The notes under the pieces are model-generated. The model saw only the letters and a list, made by a program, of their open reading frames with translations. It was not told the DNA's origin and ran no database searches. From Pseudomonas sp. GV071 (GTDB taxonomy: Bacteria; Pseudomonadota; Gammaproteobacteria; Pseudomonadales; Pseudomonadaceae), in NCBI RefSeq assembly GCF_003050835.1, contig NZ_QAOJ01000003.1, forward strand, positions 248,001 through 312,000: 64,000 nucleotides of DNA, given 5' to 3'. Of this stretch, positions 30,827-39,452 are shown in pieces (positions within the stretch are counted from its first letter, which is position 1; every line of letters begins with the position of its first letter). Position numbers and translations under genes: made by a program.

Positions 30827-32143
30827 ATGTTCAATTCACAGCTCAAACAACGACTGGCCGTTCTCGAAGAAGAAGTCGCTCGTACCCGCCAGGTGAAGGA
30901 ATCGCTCTACGAAGAAATGCTGGTGCTGGAGGTCGATACCGCCGGCAAAATCACCTTCGCCAATGAGAACTTTCTGCGCGAGATGCTCTACCGTCCGGAA
31001 CAACTCATCGGCCGCCCGTTAGATGAGTTTTTTCCCAACAGCTTTCGCCAAGAAGAAAACTACCGCCGTATCAAGCACTCTCTGCAACAGGGCGACCACC
31101 TGCGCGGGGCCTTTCGCCTGTTGCGCGGCAATGGCGAAGAAGCCTGGCTACGCCTGATCTGGCAACCGATGCGCGACAGCAAGGCGAAGTTGACCAGCTT
31201 CTCGCTGTTCGCCAACGACCTGACCCGTACCATCGAGGCCTCGAAAGAACACGAGGGCATCATCAACGCGCTGCTGCGCTCGACCGCGGTAATCGAATTC
31301 AACCTCAAGGGCGAAGTGCTAAACGCCAACGACCGTTTCCTCGGCGCCATGGGCTACAAGCTCGATCAGATCAAGGGCAAACACCACTCACAGTTCTGCG
31401 AACCACAGGAAGTGAACAGCCCGGGCTACAAGGAGTTTTGGGCCAAGCTCAACCGCGGCGAATTCGTCGCCGGGCGCTTCAAACGCGTCGACGCCTTTGG
31501 CCGGCCAGTGTGGTTGGAGGCTTCCTACAACCCGGTGCATGACGCCCATGACCGCCTGTATAAAGTGGTGAAATTCGCCACGGTGATTTCTGACCAGGTC
31601 AACCAGGAAATTGCCGTCGCCGAAGCCGCCAACATTGCCTACAGCACCTCGCAGCAAACCGACCTCAGCGCGCAGAAAGGCGCCACCGTGGTCCAGCAGA
31701 CGGTGGATGTGATGCGCCAGATCAGCCTGCAGGTGCAGGACGCCGCCCAAGGCATCGAAGCGCTGGATAAACAGTCGCAACTGATCAGCTCGATCATCAA
31801 AACCATCAGCGGCATCGCCGGGCAAACCAACCTGCTGGCGCTCAACGCCGCGATCGAAGCCGCACGTGCCGGTGAACAGGGCCGCGGCTTTGCCGTGGTG
31901 GCCGACGAGGTGCGCCTGCTGGCCGGGCGAACCAGCCAGGCAGCGGAAGAAATCGTCGAAGTGGTGCAGAAGAACCAGCAGTTGGCACAGACGGCGGTAG
32001 ACAGCATGTCCAGTAGCCGGCAGCAGGCTGAACAGGGGTTGGGACTGGCCAATGAGGCGGGCGCGGTTATCGTTGAAATTCAGGACGGCGCGCAGAAGGT
32101 GGTGGATGCGATTGGGCAGTTTGCCAATCAGTTGAAGGCGTGA
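30827..32143 (+). CDS. Soluble PAS-PAS chemoreceptor (BdlA/Aer-like)
   Basis: 438 residues with no signal peptide or membrane segment. Two PAS domains: about 15-130 ([20 protein letters not shown]) and about 140-255 ([20 protein letters not shown]), then a methyl-accepting signalling domain whose tip reads [32 protein letters not shown]. This is the layout of BdlA, the P. aeruginosa biofilm-dispersal sensor of 417 residues. An N-terminal coiled coil ([17 protein letters not shown]) precedes the first PAS. The signal is unknown; heme or flavin binding cannot be judged by eye. It lies near nosP-nahK, another dispersal-linked pair. Confidence 0.88.
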   Translation: MFNSQLKQRLAVLEEEVARTRQVKESLYEEMLVLEVDTAGKITFANENFLREMLYRPEQLIGRPLDEFFPNSFRQEENYRRIKHSLQQGDHLRGAFRLLRGNGEEAWLRLIWQPMRDSKAKLTSFSLFANDLTRTIEASKEHEGIINALLRSTAVIEFNLKGEVLNANDRFLGAMGYKLDQIKGKHHSQFCEPQEVNSPGYKEFWAKLNRGEFVAGRFKRVDAFGRPVWLEASYNPVHDAHDRLYKVVKFATVISDQVNQEIAVAEAANIAYSTSQQTDLSAQKGATVVQQTVDVMRQISLQVQDAAQGIEALDKQSQLISSIIKTISGIAGQTNLLALNAAIEAARAGEQGRGFAVVADEVRLLAGRTSQAAEEIVEVVQKNQQLAQTAVDSMSSSRQQAEQGLGLANEAGAVIVEIQDGAQKVVDAIGQFANQLKA

Positions 32144-32609
32144 TGCATTAACTATTTAGTTAGAACGAGAAGCTGAGGTTCGAATTATTAAATGCACAAG
32201 CCGAATAACCGCAGGTAAACCGTTATTGGACTGACTTAATTATTGCTTTGGCAGCGACCGCTTGCCCGGCGAACCTATGCGATGCGAAGTTGCCAGACCG
32301 GCTGGCGCGGCATACACGCCTACGGTGCCAACTACGGTATTGAATAAAATACGTACTCGCTTGAAATAATCACCGAATTATTGTGGATAGATTTTTCATT
32401 TCGCTTGGCTATAATCCACAGCACGACGTAATAACGTCGGCGCCCTAATTAACTCGATCAAACCAAGCAACCAATTGATTTAATTAGTTTTTTTAAAAAA
32501 ACATTCAACAGCCAAATCGAATGGGGCCTACGCTCCTTCTTCCGGCCGCTAATCCAGCGCTGCGAACACGCACTGCGGGCGGCCGGTTCACCAGGACCAG
32601 AGAAACTAC
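32144..32609. other. AT-rich intergenic stretch
   Basis: 466 bp without a supported gene, clearly richer in A/T than its surroundings. It contains a perfect TATAAT at 32410-32415, the dyad GACGT-AATA-ACGTC just after it, and an A/T run (AATTAG then T7 A7) near 32490. It probably carries the promoter of the 73-residue gene; such tracts are typical MvaT/H-NS targets. Confidence 0.5.
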
Positions 32610-32831
32610 GTGACCAAAGACGAACTGCGCGCCGAACTTGAGCGCCAGGCGCAGCGTTACAAGGAAGTTTATGGCGGGGAAGTTGTGACCTACGCCGCCC
32701 AGCCGGACCCGGAACGCAAGCCATGGCGCAAACGCTCCAATTTCCTCGATCAAGCATTCGAGAGAGAGTTGGAAAAAATCGAAAAAGAACGCCAAGCCCG
32801 AGTGGACTCCGCGAAAGACACCGATCTGTAG
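32610..32831 (+). CDS. Small conserved-looking protein of unknown function
   Basis: 73 residues from GTG 32610; there is no internal Met. The sequence is highly charged ([20 protein letters not shown] near the start, [20 protein letters not shown] near the end), mostly helical, with no signal peptide. I do not recognise the family. Codon use is like its neighbours although the upstream 460 bp are AT-rich. The TAG stop is provided by the start of a GTAGGGCG-type REP at 32828, so the original C-terminus may differ. Confidence 0.6.
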   Translation: MTKDELRAELERQAQRYKEVYGGEVVTYAAQPDPERKPWRKRSNFLDQAFERELEKIEKERQARVDSAKDTDL

Positions 32832-32923
32832 GGCGAATACCGCTTGCGGTATTTAGCGCCCTGCACGTTACGCGTGGCTTGGAAAGCGGCGGCGGATATC
32901 GCTGAAGCGATATCCGCCCTACA
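32828..32923. repeat. Pair of GGGCGnATA-type REP hairpins
   Basis: Hairpin 1: GGGCGAATACCGC-TTGC-GGTATT...GCCC (32828-32862). Hairpin 2: GGCGGATATCGC-TGAA-GCGATATCCGCC then CTAC (about 32891-32921). A third copy is at 37768-37800. It lies between convergent genes. Confidence 0.8.
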
Positions 32924-32938
32924 TGCATCCATAGATTT

Positions 32939-34426
32939 TCAGCGGCGTTTCTTGCCCAGCAACGAACCCAGCAAACCCCGCACCAATTCGCGACCAATCT
33001 GATTGGCCGCTTGCCGTGCTGCGCTTTTCAACGCCTGGCCCGCCGCGCTGCCCAACAGCTCTCCGGCCATGTCGACAAACCCACCACCGGCTTTGCCGGC
33101 TGCCACGGGCGGTGCGTCTTGGGCTTCGCTGCTGGCGGCTGCGCGAGTGGTGAGACGTTCGTAGGCCGACTCGCGGTCCACGGCTTTGTCATAACGCCCG
33201 GCCTGTGGCGATTGGCGAATCAAGGCCGCGCGTTCGCTGTCGTTCAACGGCCCGATGCGTGACTGCGGCGGGGCAATTGCCACCCGTTGCACCATGGCCG
33301 GGGTGCCCTTCTCTTCCAGGGTGCTGACCAACGCCTCACCAATGCCCAGTTCGGTCAGCACGCTCAAGGTGTCGAACGCCGGATTGCTGCGAAAGCCATC
33401 GGCCACTGCCCGCAGGGATTTCTGTTCCTTGGCGGTAAAGGCGCGCAAACCGTGCTGAATGCGCAGGCCCAGTTGCGCCAGCACATCGTCCGGCAAGTCG
33501 CCGGGCGACTGGGTGACGAAGTACACGCCCACACCCTTGGAGCGAATCAGCCGCACCACTTGTTCGAGGCGCTCCTGCAGCGCCTTGGGGGTATCGGCAA
33601 ACAGCAGATGGGCTTCGTCGAAGAACAACGCCAGCACCGGTTTGTCAGCATCGCCACGCTCAGGCAACTGTTCGAACAACTCAGCCAACAACCACAACAG
33701 GAACGTCGCGTAGACCTTCGGCGCTTCGTGTACCAGGCGGCTGGCATCGAGCAGGTGAATGCGCCCGCGGCCATCGGCGTCGGGGTGAAGGATGTCTTCC
33801 AGTTGCAGGGCCGGTTCGCCGAACAAGGCGTCGGCACCCTGTTGTTCCAGCGTCGCCAAACGCCGCAACAGGGCCTGGCTGGAGCTGCTGGTGAACAGTG
33901 CGCTGTCGGCGCCGAGCAACTCCGGGCGCTCTTTGAGGTGGTTGAGCATGGCCTTGAGGTCTTTCAGGTCGAGCAGCAACAGGCCCTCGCGGTCAGCCAC
34001 CTGAAACGTGGCGTACAGCGCGGCCTGTTGGCTGTCGGTCAGCTCCAGCAGGTTGCTCAGTAGTAGCGGGCCCATCTCGCTCAAGGTGGTGCGCAGCGGA
34101 TGGCCGCTGACACCTTGTACATCCCACAGGGTCACCGGGTAGGCCTGCGGTTTATGGTTGAGCCAGGGCATGCTGGCGATGCGTTCGGCGACCTTACCTT
34201 GCGGTGCGCCGGCAGCGCCGATGCCGCAGAGGTCACCCTTGATGTCGGCGGCGAACACCGCCACGCCAGCGTCGCTGAAGGCTTCCATCAGGTGCTGCAG
34301 GGTCACGGTTTTACCCGTGCCGGTGGCGCCGGCGATCAAGCCGTGGCGGTTGGCCAGACGCAGCGCCTGGGCCACCGGTTGCCCGGCCGGATCGGCGCCG
34401 AGAAAAAATTCGTTATGCCCTGGCAT
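32939..34426 (-). CDS. HerA/YjgR-like ATPase (DUF853)
   Basis: 495 residues from ATG 34426 with AGGAGA upstream; the longer frame from 34582 is unlikely. P-loop GATGTGKTVTLQHLM near residue 35, then FAADIKGDLCG, and Walker B LALFFDEAHLLFAD near 285, followed by VTQSPGDLPDDVLAQLG (sensor region). It belongs to the HerA-FtsK superfamily; E. coli YjgR is the namesake and has no established role. The C-terminus is Lys/Arg-rich (LLGKKRR). The gene stands alone, with convergent repeats on its 3' side. Confidence 0.88.
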   Translation of the reverse strand: MPGHNEFFLGADPAGQPVAQALRLANRHGLIAGATGTGKTVTLQHLMEAFSDAGVAVFAADIKGDLCGIGAAGAPQGKVAERIASMPWLNHKPQAYPVTLWDVQGVSGHPLRTTLSEMGPLLLSNLLELTDSQQAALYATFQVADREGLLLLDLKDLKAMLNHLKERPELLGADSALFTSSSSQALLRRLATLEQQGADALFGEPALQLEDILHPDADGRGRIHLLDASRLVHEAPKVYATFLLWLLAELFEQLPERGDADKPVLALFFDEAHLLFADTPKALQERLEQVVRLIRSKGVGVYFVTQSPGDLPDDVLAQLGLRIQHGLRAFTAKEQKSLRAVADGFRSNPAFDTLSVLTELGIGEALVSTLEEKGTPAMVQRVAIAPPQSRIGPLNDSERAALIRQSPQAGRYDKAVDRESAYERLTTRAAASSEAQDAPPVAAGKAGGGFVDMAGELLGSAAGQALKSAARQAANQIGRELVRGLLGSLLGKKRR

Positions 34427-34555
34427 TTCACTCTCCTGTTTTAAAGCTTTAATGCAGTGTGGCCGACACAACGAAAGACACGGAGCCGAGTCGATCGACA
34501 CACCGCCTGCTAGCCAGCCAAGACTGGCGCCAGTGCCAACCGGACGCAAGAAGCC

Positions 34556-36433
34556 ATGACCAATAACCTGAAGTTCAGCCACAAGATTTTGCTTGCGGCT
34601 TCACTGGTGGTGATCGCCGCCTTCGCGCTGTTCACCTTGTACAACGATTACTTGCAACGCAATGCCATCAAAGACGACTTGAATAGCTACTTGCAGGAGA
34701 TGGGAGAGGTCACTGCAAGCAACATTCAGAACTGGTTGTCCGGGCGCATCGTGCTGGTGGAAAGCACCGCACAATCGATTGCCGGCAATAGCCAGGCCGA
34801 TGCGGTGGCCAAGCTGCTGGAACAGAAAGCACAAACCTCGACCTTCGATTTCACCTATCTGGGCAGCGCCGATGGCAGCTTTATCATGCGCCCCACCAGC
34901 GAGATGCCAGCCGGCTACGACCCGCGCACCCGGCCTTGGTACAAAGACGCCATGACCGCCGGCACCACCACCCTCACAGAACCCTATGTGGACGCCGCCA
35001 CCGGCGCGCTGATCATCACCATCGCCACCCCGGCGCAAACAGCAGGCGTGGTCGGCGGCGACCTGAGCCTCAACGCGCTGGTGAAGATCATCAATTCCCT
35101 GGACTTCGGCGGCATGGGTTACGCCTTCCTGGTGAGTGCCGATGGCAAGATCCTGGTGCACCCGAACAAAGACCTGGTGATGAAAAATCTCAAGGACCTG
35201 TACCCCAACAACACGCCGAGCATCAGCAGCGCCATCAGTGAAAACGAGTTGAATGGCGAAGACCGCATCCTCACCTTCGCTCCGGTCAATGGCCTGCCTT
35301 CGGTGAAGTGGTACGTCGGCCTGTCGGTGGACAAGGGCAAGGCCTACGCCATGCTCACCAAGTTCCGCACCTCGGCGATTGTTGTCACGGTGGTCGCGGT
35401 GATCGGCATTCTGTTCCTGCTGGGCATGCTGATTCGCGTGCTGATGCAGCCCTTGCACGTAATGGCCAAGGCCATGCGCGATATCGCCCAGGGTGAAGGT
35501 GACCTGACCAAACGCCTGGCGGTGCAGTCCAACGATGAGTTCGGTGACCTGGCTTCTTCCTTCAACCAGTTCGTCGAACGGATTCACGGCACGATTCGCG
35601 AAGTGTCGTCGGCCACCACTCAGGTCAACGAAGTGGCCAAGCTGGTGGTGAATGCCTCCAACTCGTCGATGGTCAACTCCGATGAGCAGGCCAACCGCAC
35701 CAACAGCGTGGCGGCGGCGATCAACGAGCTGGGCGCCGCCGCGCAGGAAATCGCCCGCAACGCCGCCGATGCGTCGACCCAGGCTTCCGACGCCAAAGTG
35801 CTGGCCGAAGATGGCCGTCAGGTGGTGGAAAAAACCATCCACGCGATGAACGAGCTCTCCGACAAGATCCGCACCTCGTGCGGCAACATCGAGACCCTCA
35901 ACGGCAAGACCGTGGACATCGGCCAGATTCTCGAAGTGATCAAAAGCATTTCCCAGCAGACCAACCTGTTGGCCCTCAACGCCGCCATCGAGGCTGCGCG
36001 CGCCGGTGAAGCCGGGCGTGGTTTCGCCGTGGTGGCGGATGAGGTGCGCAACCTTGCCCACCGCACCCAGGAATCGGCGCAGGAAATTCAGAAGATGATC
36101 GAGGAGCTGCAAGTGGGCTCCCGTGAGTCGGTGACCACCATGACCGAGAGCCAGCGCTACAGCGAGGAAAGCGTGGAAATCGCCAACCGCGCCGGCGAAC
36201 GCCTGGGCAGCGTGACCGAACGGATTGGCGAAATCGACGGCATGAACCAATCGGTCGCCACCGCCACTGAAGAACAGACCTCGGTGGTCGAATCGCTGAA
36301 CATGGACATCAACGAAATCAACATGCTCAACCAGGAAGGAGTGGAGAACCTGCAGGCGACGTTGCGGGCGTGTGGTGATCTGGAGCAACAGGCCACGCGC
36401 TTGAAGCAGTTGGTCGACAGCTTCAGAATCTGA
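34556..36433 (+). CDS. Methyl-accepting chemotaxis protein with amino-acid-type dCache domain
   Basis: 625 residues: membrane segment about 9-29, periplasmic dCache about 35-280, second membrane segment about 283-306, HAMP about 307-360, signalling domain with tip [21 protein letters not shown]. The ligand region has Tyr121, Arg126, Trp128, Tyr129, Asp146 and Asp169 in [10 protein letters not shown]...YVD...GGDLSL, matching the residues that hold the amino-acid ligand in PctA-type receptors. It is therefore likely an amino-acid chemoreceptor like PctA/B/C or CtaA/B/C; which amino acids is unknown. It starts 129 bp from the divergent HerA-like gene. Confidence 0.92.
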   Translation: MTNNLKFSHKILLAASLVVIAAFALFTLYNDYLQRNAIKDDLNSYLQEMGEVTASNIQNWLSGRIVLVESTAQSIAGNSQADAVAKLLEQKAQTSTFDFTYLGSADGSFIMRPTSEMPAGYDPRTRPWYKDAMTAGTTTLTEPYVDAATGALIITIATPAQTAGVVGGDLSLNALVKIINSLDFGGMGYAFLVSADGKILVHPNKDLVMKNLKDLYPNNTPSISSAISENELNGEDRILTFAPVNGLPSVKWYVGLSVDKGKAYAMLTKFRTSAIVVTVVAVIGILFLLGMLIRVLMQPLHVMAKAMRDIAQGEGDLTKRLAVQSNDEFGDLASSFNQFVERIHGTIREVSSATTQVNEVAKLVVNASNSSMVNSDEQANRTNSVAAAINELGAAAQEIARNAADASTQASDAKVLAEDGRQVVEKTIHAMNELSDKIRTSCGNIETLNGKTVDIGQILEVIKSISQQTNLLALNAAIEAARAGEAGRGFAVVADEVRNLAHRTQESAQEIQKMIEELQVGSRESVTTMTESQRYSEESVEIANRAGERLGSVTERIGEIDGMNQSVATATEEQTSVVESLNMDINEINMLNQEGVENLQATLRACGDLEQQATRLKQLVDSFRI

Positions 36434-36439
36434 ATGATT

Positions 36440-36610
36440 GGCGTAGATTGGGTTGAGCGCAGCGAAGCCCAACGATACCCTGCCATACGCCCCGCCACCG
36501 CATCCAAACAGAACGACCTAGACGCACCAAGGAGTCCTGTTTGGCACCGGTGGTGATACGCGTATCTCCGTATCGTTGGGCTTCGCCTTTGGCTCAACCC
36601 AACCTACGCC
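36440..36610. repeat. Inverted repeat, GGCGTAG(A/G)TTGGGTTGAGC type
   Basis: The left arm 36440-36478 (GGCGTAGATTGGGTTGAGCG ... CCCAACGATAC) and right arm 36570-36610 (its near reverse complement) enclose a 90-bp spacer. A MITE-like or REP-like unit between the chemoreceptor and LysR genes, partly overlapping where the LysR promoter should be. Confidence 0.8.
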
Positions 36611-36640
36611 GCACGTTTTTTCTGGTTGGGACCGACTTCG

Positions 36641-37561
36641 ATGAACCGCAATGAACTGCGCAAGGCCGATATCAACCTGATGGTGGTGTTCGAGACCTTG
36701 ATGCTCGAGCGCAATGTCACCCGCGCGGCAGAAAAACTGTTCCTCGGCCAACCCACCATCAGCGCGGCGCTCAATCGTTTGCGGGCGATGTTCAATGACC
36801 CGCTATTCATTCGCGTGGGCCGACGCATGGAGCCGACCGCGCGTGCCGAGGAGCTGATTCAGCACCTGTCACCGGCTCTCGATGCGATGTCGGTGGCCCT
36901 CAGCCTGACCCACGACTTCGACCCCGCCACCAGCAGCATGACCTTTCGCATCGGCCTCTCCGATGACGTCGAGTTCGGCCTGCTACCGCCCTTGCTGCAT
37001 ACCCTGCGCAAGGAGGCGCCCAATGTGGTGTTCGTTGTTCAGCACGTAGATTACTGGAGAATCCCAGACCTGCTGGCCAGTGGCGACATCACCGTCGGCA
37101 TCAGCCAGACCCGCGGTCTGCCGGCCAATGCCAAACGCAAGCTGCTGCGCCATATCCACCCGAGGCTGTTACGCGCCGATGCCTGCGACCGACCGTTGAC
37201 CCTGGATGAATACTGCGGCCGCCCGCACGTGCTGGTGTCGCACACGGCCAATGTCAGTGGGGTGGTGGATGAGTGGCTGAACGATATCGGCCGCAAGCGC
37301 CAGGTGGTGTTGTCGGTGCCACAGTTCAGCGCCTTGCCGGCGCTGCTGGCCGGCACTGATCTGCTCGCCAGCCTGCCGGACTATGCGGCCAATGCCATGG
37401 CCGCGTCGGGACAGCTGTTTGTCGAACCGATGCCCTTCCCAACCCCAACCCTGGACCTGGCCATGGTCTGGCTGAGCATCATGGACACCGACCCGGCCGA
37501 GCGCTGGCTGCGCTCGCGACTGGAGGCGTGCATGAGTGATCGCCAGGGTATGGCGTATTGA
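36641..37561 (+). CDS. LysR-family transcriptional regulator
   Basis: 306 residues from ATG 36641; the upstream in-frame TTG is less likely. Winged helix at about 10-70 with NVTRAAEKLFLGQPTISAALNRLRAMFNDPLFIRVGRRMEPT split over its helices, then a two-lobe effector domain (FRIGLSDDVEFGLLPPLL; DITVGISQTRGLP). The ribosome site is weak. The nearest genes give no clear target: a chemoreceptor lies upstream beyond a repeat, and a small acidic protein and purU lie convergently downstream. Confidence 0.9.
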   Translation: MNRNELRKADINLMVVFETLMLERNVTRAAEKLFLGQPTISAALNRLRAMFNDPLFIRVGRRMEPTARAEELIQHLSPALDAMSVALSLTHDFDPATSSMTFRIGLSDDVEFGLLPPLLHTLRKEAPNVVFVVQHVDYWRIPDLLASGDITVGISQTRGLPANAKRKLLRHIHPRLLRADACDRPLTLDEYCGRPHVLVSHTANVSGVVDEWLNDIGRKRQVVLSVPQFSALPALLAGTDLLASLPDYAANAMAASGQLFVEPMPFPTPTLDLAMVWLSIMDTDPAERWLRSRLEACMSDRQGMAY

Positions 37562-37565
37562 GAAA

Positions 37566-37739
37566 TTAAGGGGCCGGCTTTTCGGCTTCGGGATGGAGTT
37601 CATCCCAGAGCTTGGCGGCCTCTTCGAATTCGGTGCCGGTTTCTTCGTCCATCGCCTCGGGGTCGTAGCGGCTTAAGCAGCCTTCGCCCAGGGTCGGTGG
37701 CGGGGTCGATGTAGCGCGGTCCAGTGGGTCGTCACTCAT
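37566..37739 (-). CDS. Small acidic protein, 57 residues, unknown function
   Basis: A clear ATG at 37739 with GAGGTAAGC upstream opens a 57-codon frame starting MSDDPLDRATSTPPPTLGEG, containing EEAAKLWDELHPEAE and ending KPAP. It is strongly acidic with no signal peptide. It lies 71 bp downstream of the purU stop in the same direction, with a REP between, so it may be the last gene of a purU unit. I do not recognise the family. Confidence 0.65.
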   Translation of the reverse strand: MSDDPLDRATSTPPPTLGEGCLSRYDPEAMDEETGTEFEEAAKLWDELHPEAEKPAP

Positions 37740-37767
37740 AACGCTTACCTCGCCTGACGGACGTTAT

Positions 37768-37800
37768 GGCGGATATCCCCTGCGGGGATATTCGCCCTAC
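37768..37800. repeat. GGCGGATA-type REP hairpin
   Basis: GGCGGATATCCCC-TGC-GGGGATATTCGCC followed by CTAC, the same family as 32828-32923, between purU and the small acidic gene. Confidence 0.8.
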
Positions 37801-37810
37801 GGTGCGGTGA

Positions 37811-38662
37811 TCAGTCGAACACCACGGTCTTGTTGTTGTGCACCAGCACACGGTCTTCCAAGTGATAGCGCAAGCCGCGCGCCAGCACCATTTTTTCCAC
37901 GTCCTTACCCAGGCGCACCAGCTCTTCGATGCTGTCGCGGTGACTGATGCGCACCACGTCCTGCTCGATGATCGGGCCGGCATCCAGTTCTTCGGTGACG
38001 TAGTGCGAGGTCGCGCCGATCAGTTTCACACCGCGCAACGAAGCCTGATGGTAGGGCTTGGCGCCAATAAAGGACGGCAGGAAGCTGTGGTGGATGTTGA
38101 TCACCCGCTGGGCGAACTCCTGGCACAGATCGGGGGGCAGAATCTGCATGTAGCGCGCCAGCACCACCACGTCCGCACCCACTTCACGCACCAGGCGGGT
38201 GACTTCGGCGAAGGCCGGTTCTTTGTCCTGCGGGTTCACCGGTACATGGTGGAACGGAATGCCATGCCACTCGACCATGCTGCGCAGGTCGTTGTGGTTG
38301 GAGATCACGCACGGAATCTCGCAATCCAGTTCGTCGCTGTGCCAGCGGTGCAGCAAGTCCGCCAGGCAGTGGGACTCGCGGCTGGCCATCAGCACCACGC
38401 GTTTTTTCTGCTCGGAGTCGGTGATCCGCCATTCCATCGAGAATTGCTTGGCAATCGGCGCGAACGCCTGGCGGAAACCGTCGATATCGAATGGCAGGGA
38501 GTCGGCGCGAATTTCGTGGCGCATGAAGAACCAGCCATTCTGGTTATCCGAATGGTGGCTCGCTTCGGTGATCCAACCGTTATAAGTCGCCAGAAAGTTA
38601 CTGACCTTGGCAACGATACCGACGCCGTCGGGGCAGGCGATTACCAAGCGAAAAGTGCGCAT
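37811..38662 (-). CDS. purU: PurU, formyltetrahydrofolate deformylase
   Basis: 283 residues from ATG 38662 (GGAG upstream), the usual PurU length. An N-terminal ACT domain (about 1-80, RLVIACPDGVGIVAKVSNFL) precedes a formyltransferase-fold catalytic domain with SNHNDL, RYMQILPPDLC and INIHHSFLPSFIGAKPYHQA. It hydrolyses 10-formyl-THF to formate and THF, balancing one-carbon pools in the cytosol; the ACT domain is the usual site for glycine/methionine control. Pseudomonas often has several PurU paralogues. Confidence 0.95.
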   Translation of the reverse strand: MRTFRLVIACPDGVGIVAKVSNFLATYNGWITEASHHSDNQNGWFFMRHEIRADSLPFDIDGFRQAFAPIAKQFSMEWRITDSEQKKRVVLMASRESHCLADLLHRWHSDELDCEIPCVISNHNDLRSMVEWHGIPFHHVPVNPQDKEPAFAEVTRLVREVGADVVVLARYMQILPPDLCQEFAQRVINIHHSFLPSFIGAKPYHQASLRGVKLIGATSHYVTEELDAGPIIEQDVVRISHRDSIEELVRLGKDVEKMVLARGLRYHLEDRVLVHNNKTVVFD

Positions 38663-38973
38663 GCGGGAACTCCAGAAACTCACAAAGGCCGCCATTCTAG
38701 CGACAGCGCGAGAAAACTTCAGCCCTGCGCGTGGCTCGCCCGGCAGCAACGCCCGACATGCCCCTGCTTAGTGCAGGGCTTTGGTTATGGTGATAAGCGT
38801 GGTTAGCGGTGCAAACATTTAATTATTCGTCGCCCGTGAAATGCAGTTACTGCCGACCGAAAAATAGTGGTGAAACTAATTCAGGCAAAACTTTTCAAAC
38901 ATGTTTACTTGCATAAAGTGCGTGACTATTATTACTGCCACTAACCCCAGACCACAGATTCAAGGTATCGCCC
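38663..38973. other. Intergenic region between divergent purU and mvaT
   Basis: 311 bp. The half nearest mvaT is A/T-rich, as in autoregulated H-NS-like genes. It holds a likely promoter at 38904-38932. Nothing else was recognised. Confidence 0.6.
38904..38932 (+). promoter_or_regulatory. Predicted sigma-70 promoter of mvaT
   Basis: TTTACT (38904-38909), a 17-bp spacer, and TATTAT (38927-38932), 41 bp upstream of the mvaT start. Confidence 0.55.
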
Positions 38974-39348
38974 ATGTCCCTGATCAATGAATACCGCGCT
39001 ACAGAAGAAGCCATCAAAGAACTGCAAGAGCGTCTGAAAAACCTCTCGCAAGATGACAAGCTGAAAAAAGAACTGGAATTCGAAGGCAAACTGCGCACCC
39101 TGATGGGCGAATACCAGAAGTCGCTGCGTGACATCATTGCCATGCTCGACCCGGAAGCCAAATCCAGCAAAGCACCGCGCGCCGCTAAAGCCACTGGCAG
39201 CAAGCGTGCTCGCAAAGTTAAGCAATACAAAAACCCGAACACCGGTGAAGTCATCGAAACCAAAGGTGGCAACCACAAGACTCTGAAAGAGTGGAAAGCC
39301 AAGTGGGGCGCTGCTGCCGTTGAAGGCTGGGCTACTCTGCTCGACTAA
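38974..39348 (+). CDS. mvaT: MvaT-family H-NS-like nucleoid protein
   Basis: 124 residues. N-terminal coiled-coil oligomerisation domain (about 1-60, YRATEEAIKELQERLKNLSQ), a basic Ala/Lys linker (about 62-80), and the C-terminal DNA-binding domain with KQYKNPNTGEVIETKGGNHK and TLKEWKAKWG, where the GGN turn enters the minor groove of A/T-rich DNA. It silences foreign and A/T-rich genes, working with paralogues such as MvaU or MvaV. Single gene with its own promoter and a bidirectional terminator at 39401-39429. Confidence 0.95.
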   Translation: MSLINEYRATEEAIKELQERLKNLSQDDKLKKELEFEGKLRTLMGEYQKSLRDIIAMLDPEAKSSKAPRAAKATGSKRARKVKQYKNPNTGEVIETKGGNHKTLKEWKAKWGAAAVEGWATLLD

Positions 39349-39400
39349 TTCCAGCTCGACTGTCGCCAAGGCGGGTGCCACCCGTTTTCGCGATAAATAA

Positions 39401-39429
39401 AAAAAACGCCGGTTATGCCGGCGTTTTTT
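39401..39429. terminator. Bidirectional terminator between mvaT and sbcB
   Basis: AAAAAACGCCGG-TTATG-CCGGCGTTTTTT, 53 bp after mvaT and 24 bp after the convergent sbcB stop. Confidence 0.92.
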
Positions 39430-39452
39430 ATTGCCTGGTGTTTATCCCAGGC

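Noticed and set aside
34601..36472. 623-residue minus-strand open frame antisense to the dCache chemoreceptor
   Set aside because: The His/Gly-rich product is the mirror of a high-GC gene; the plus strand encodes a full chemoreceptor.
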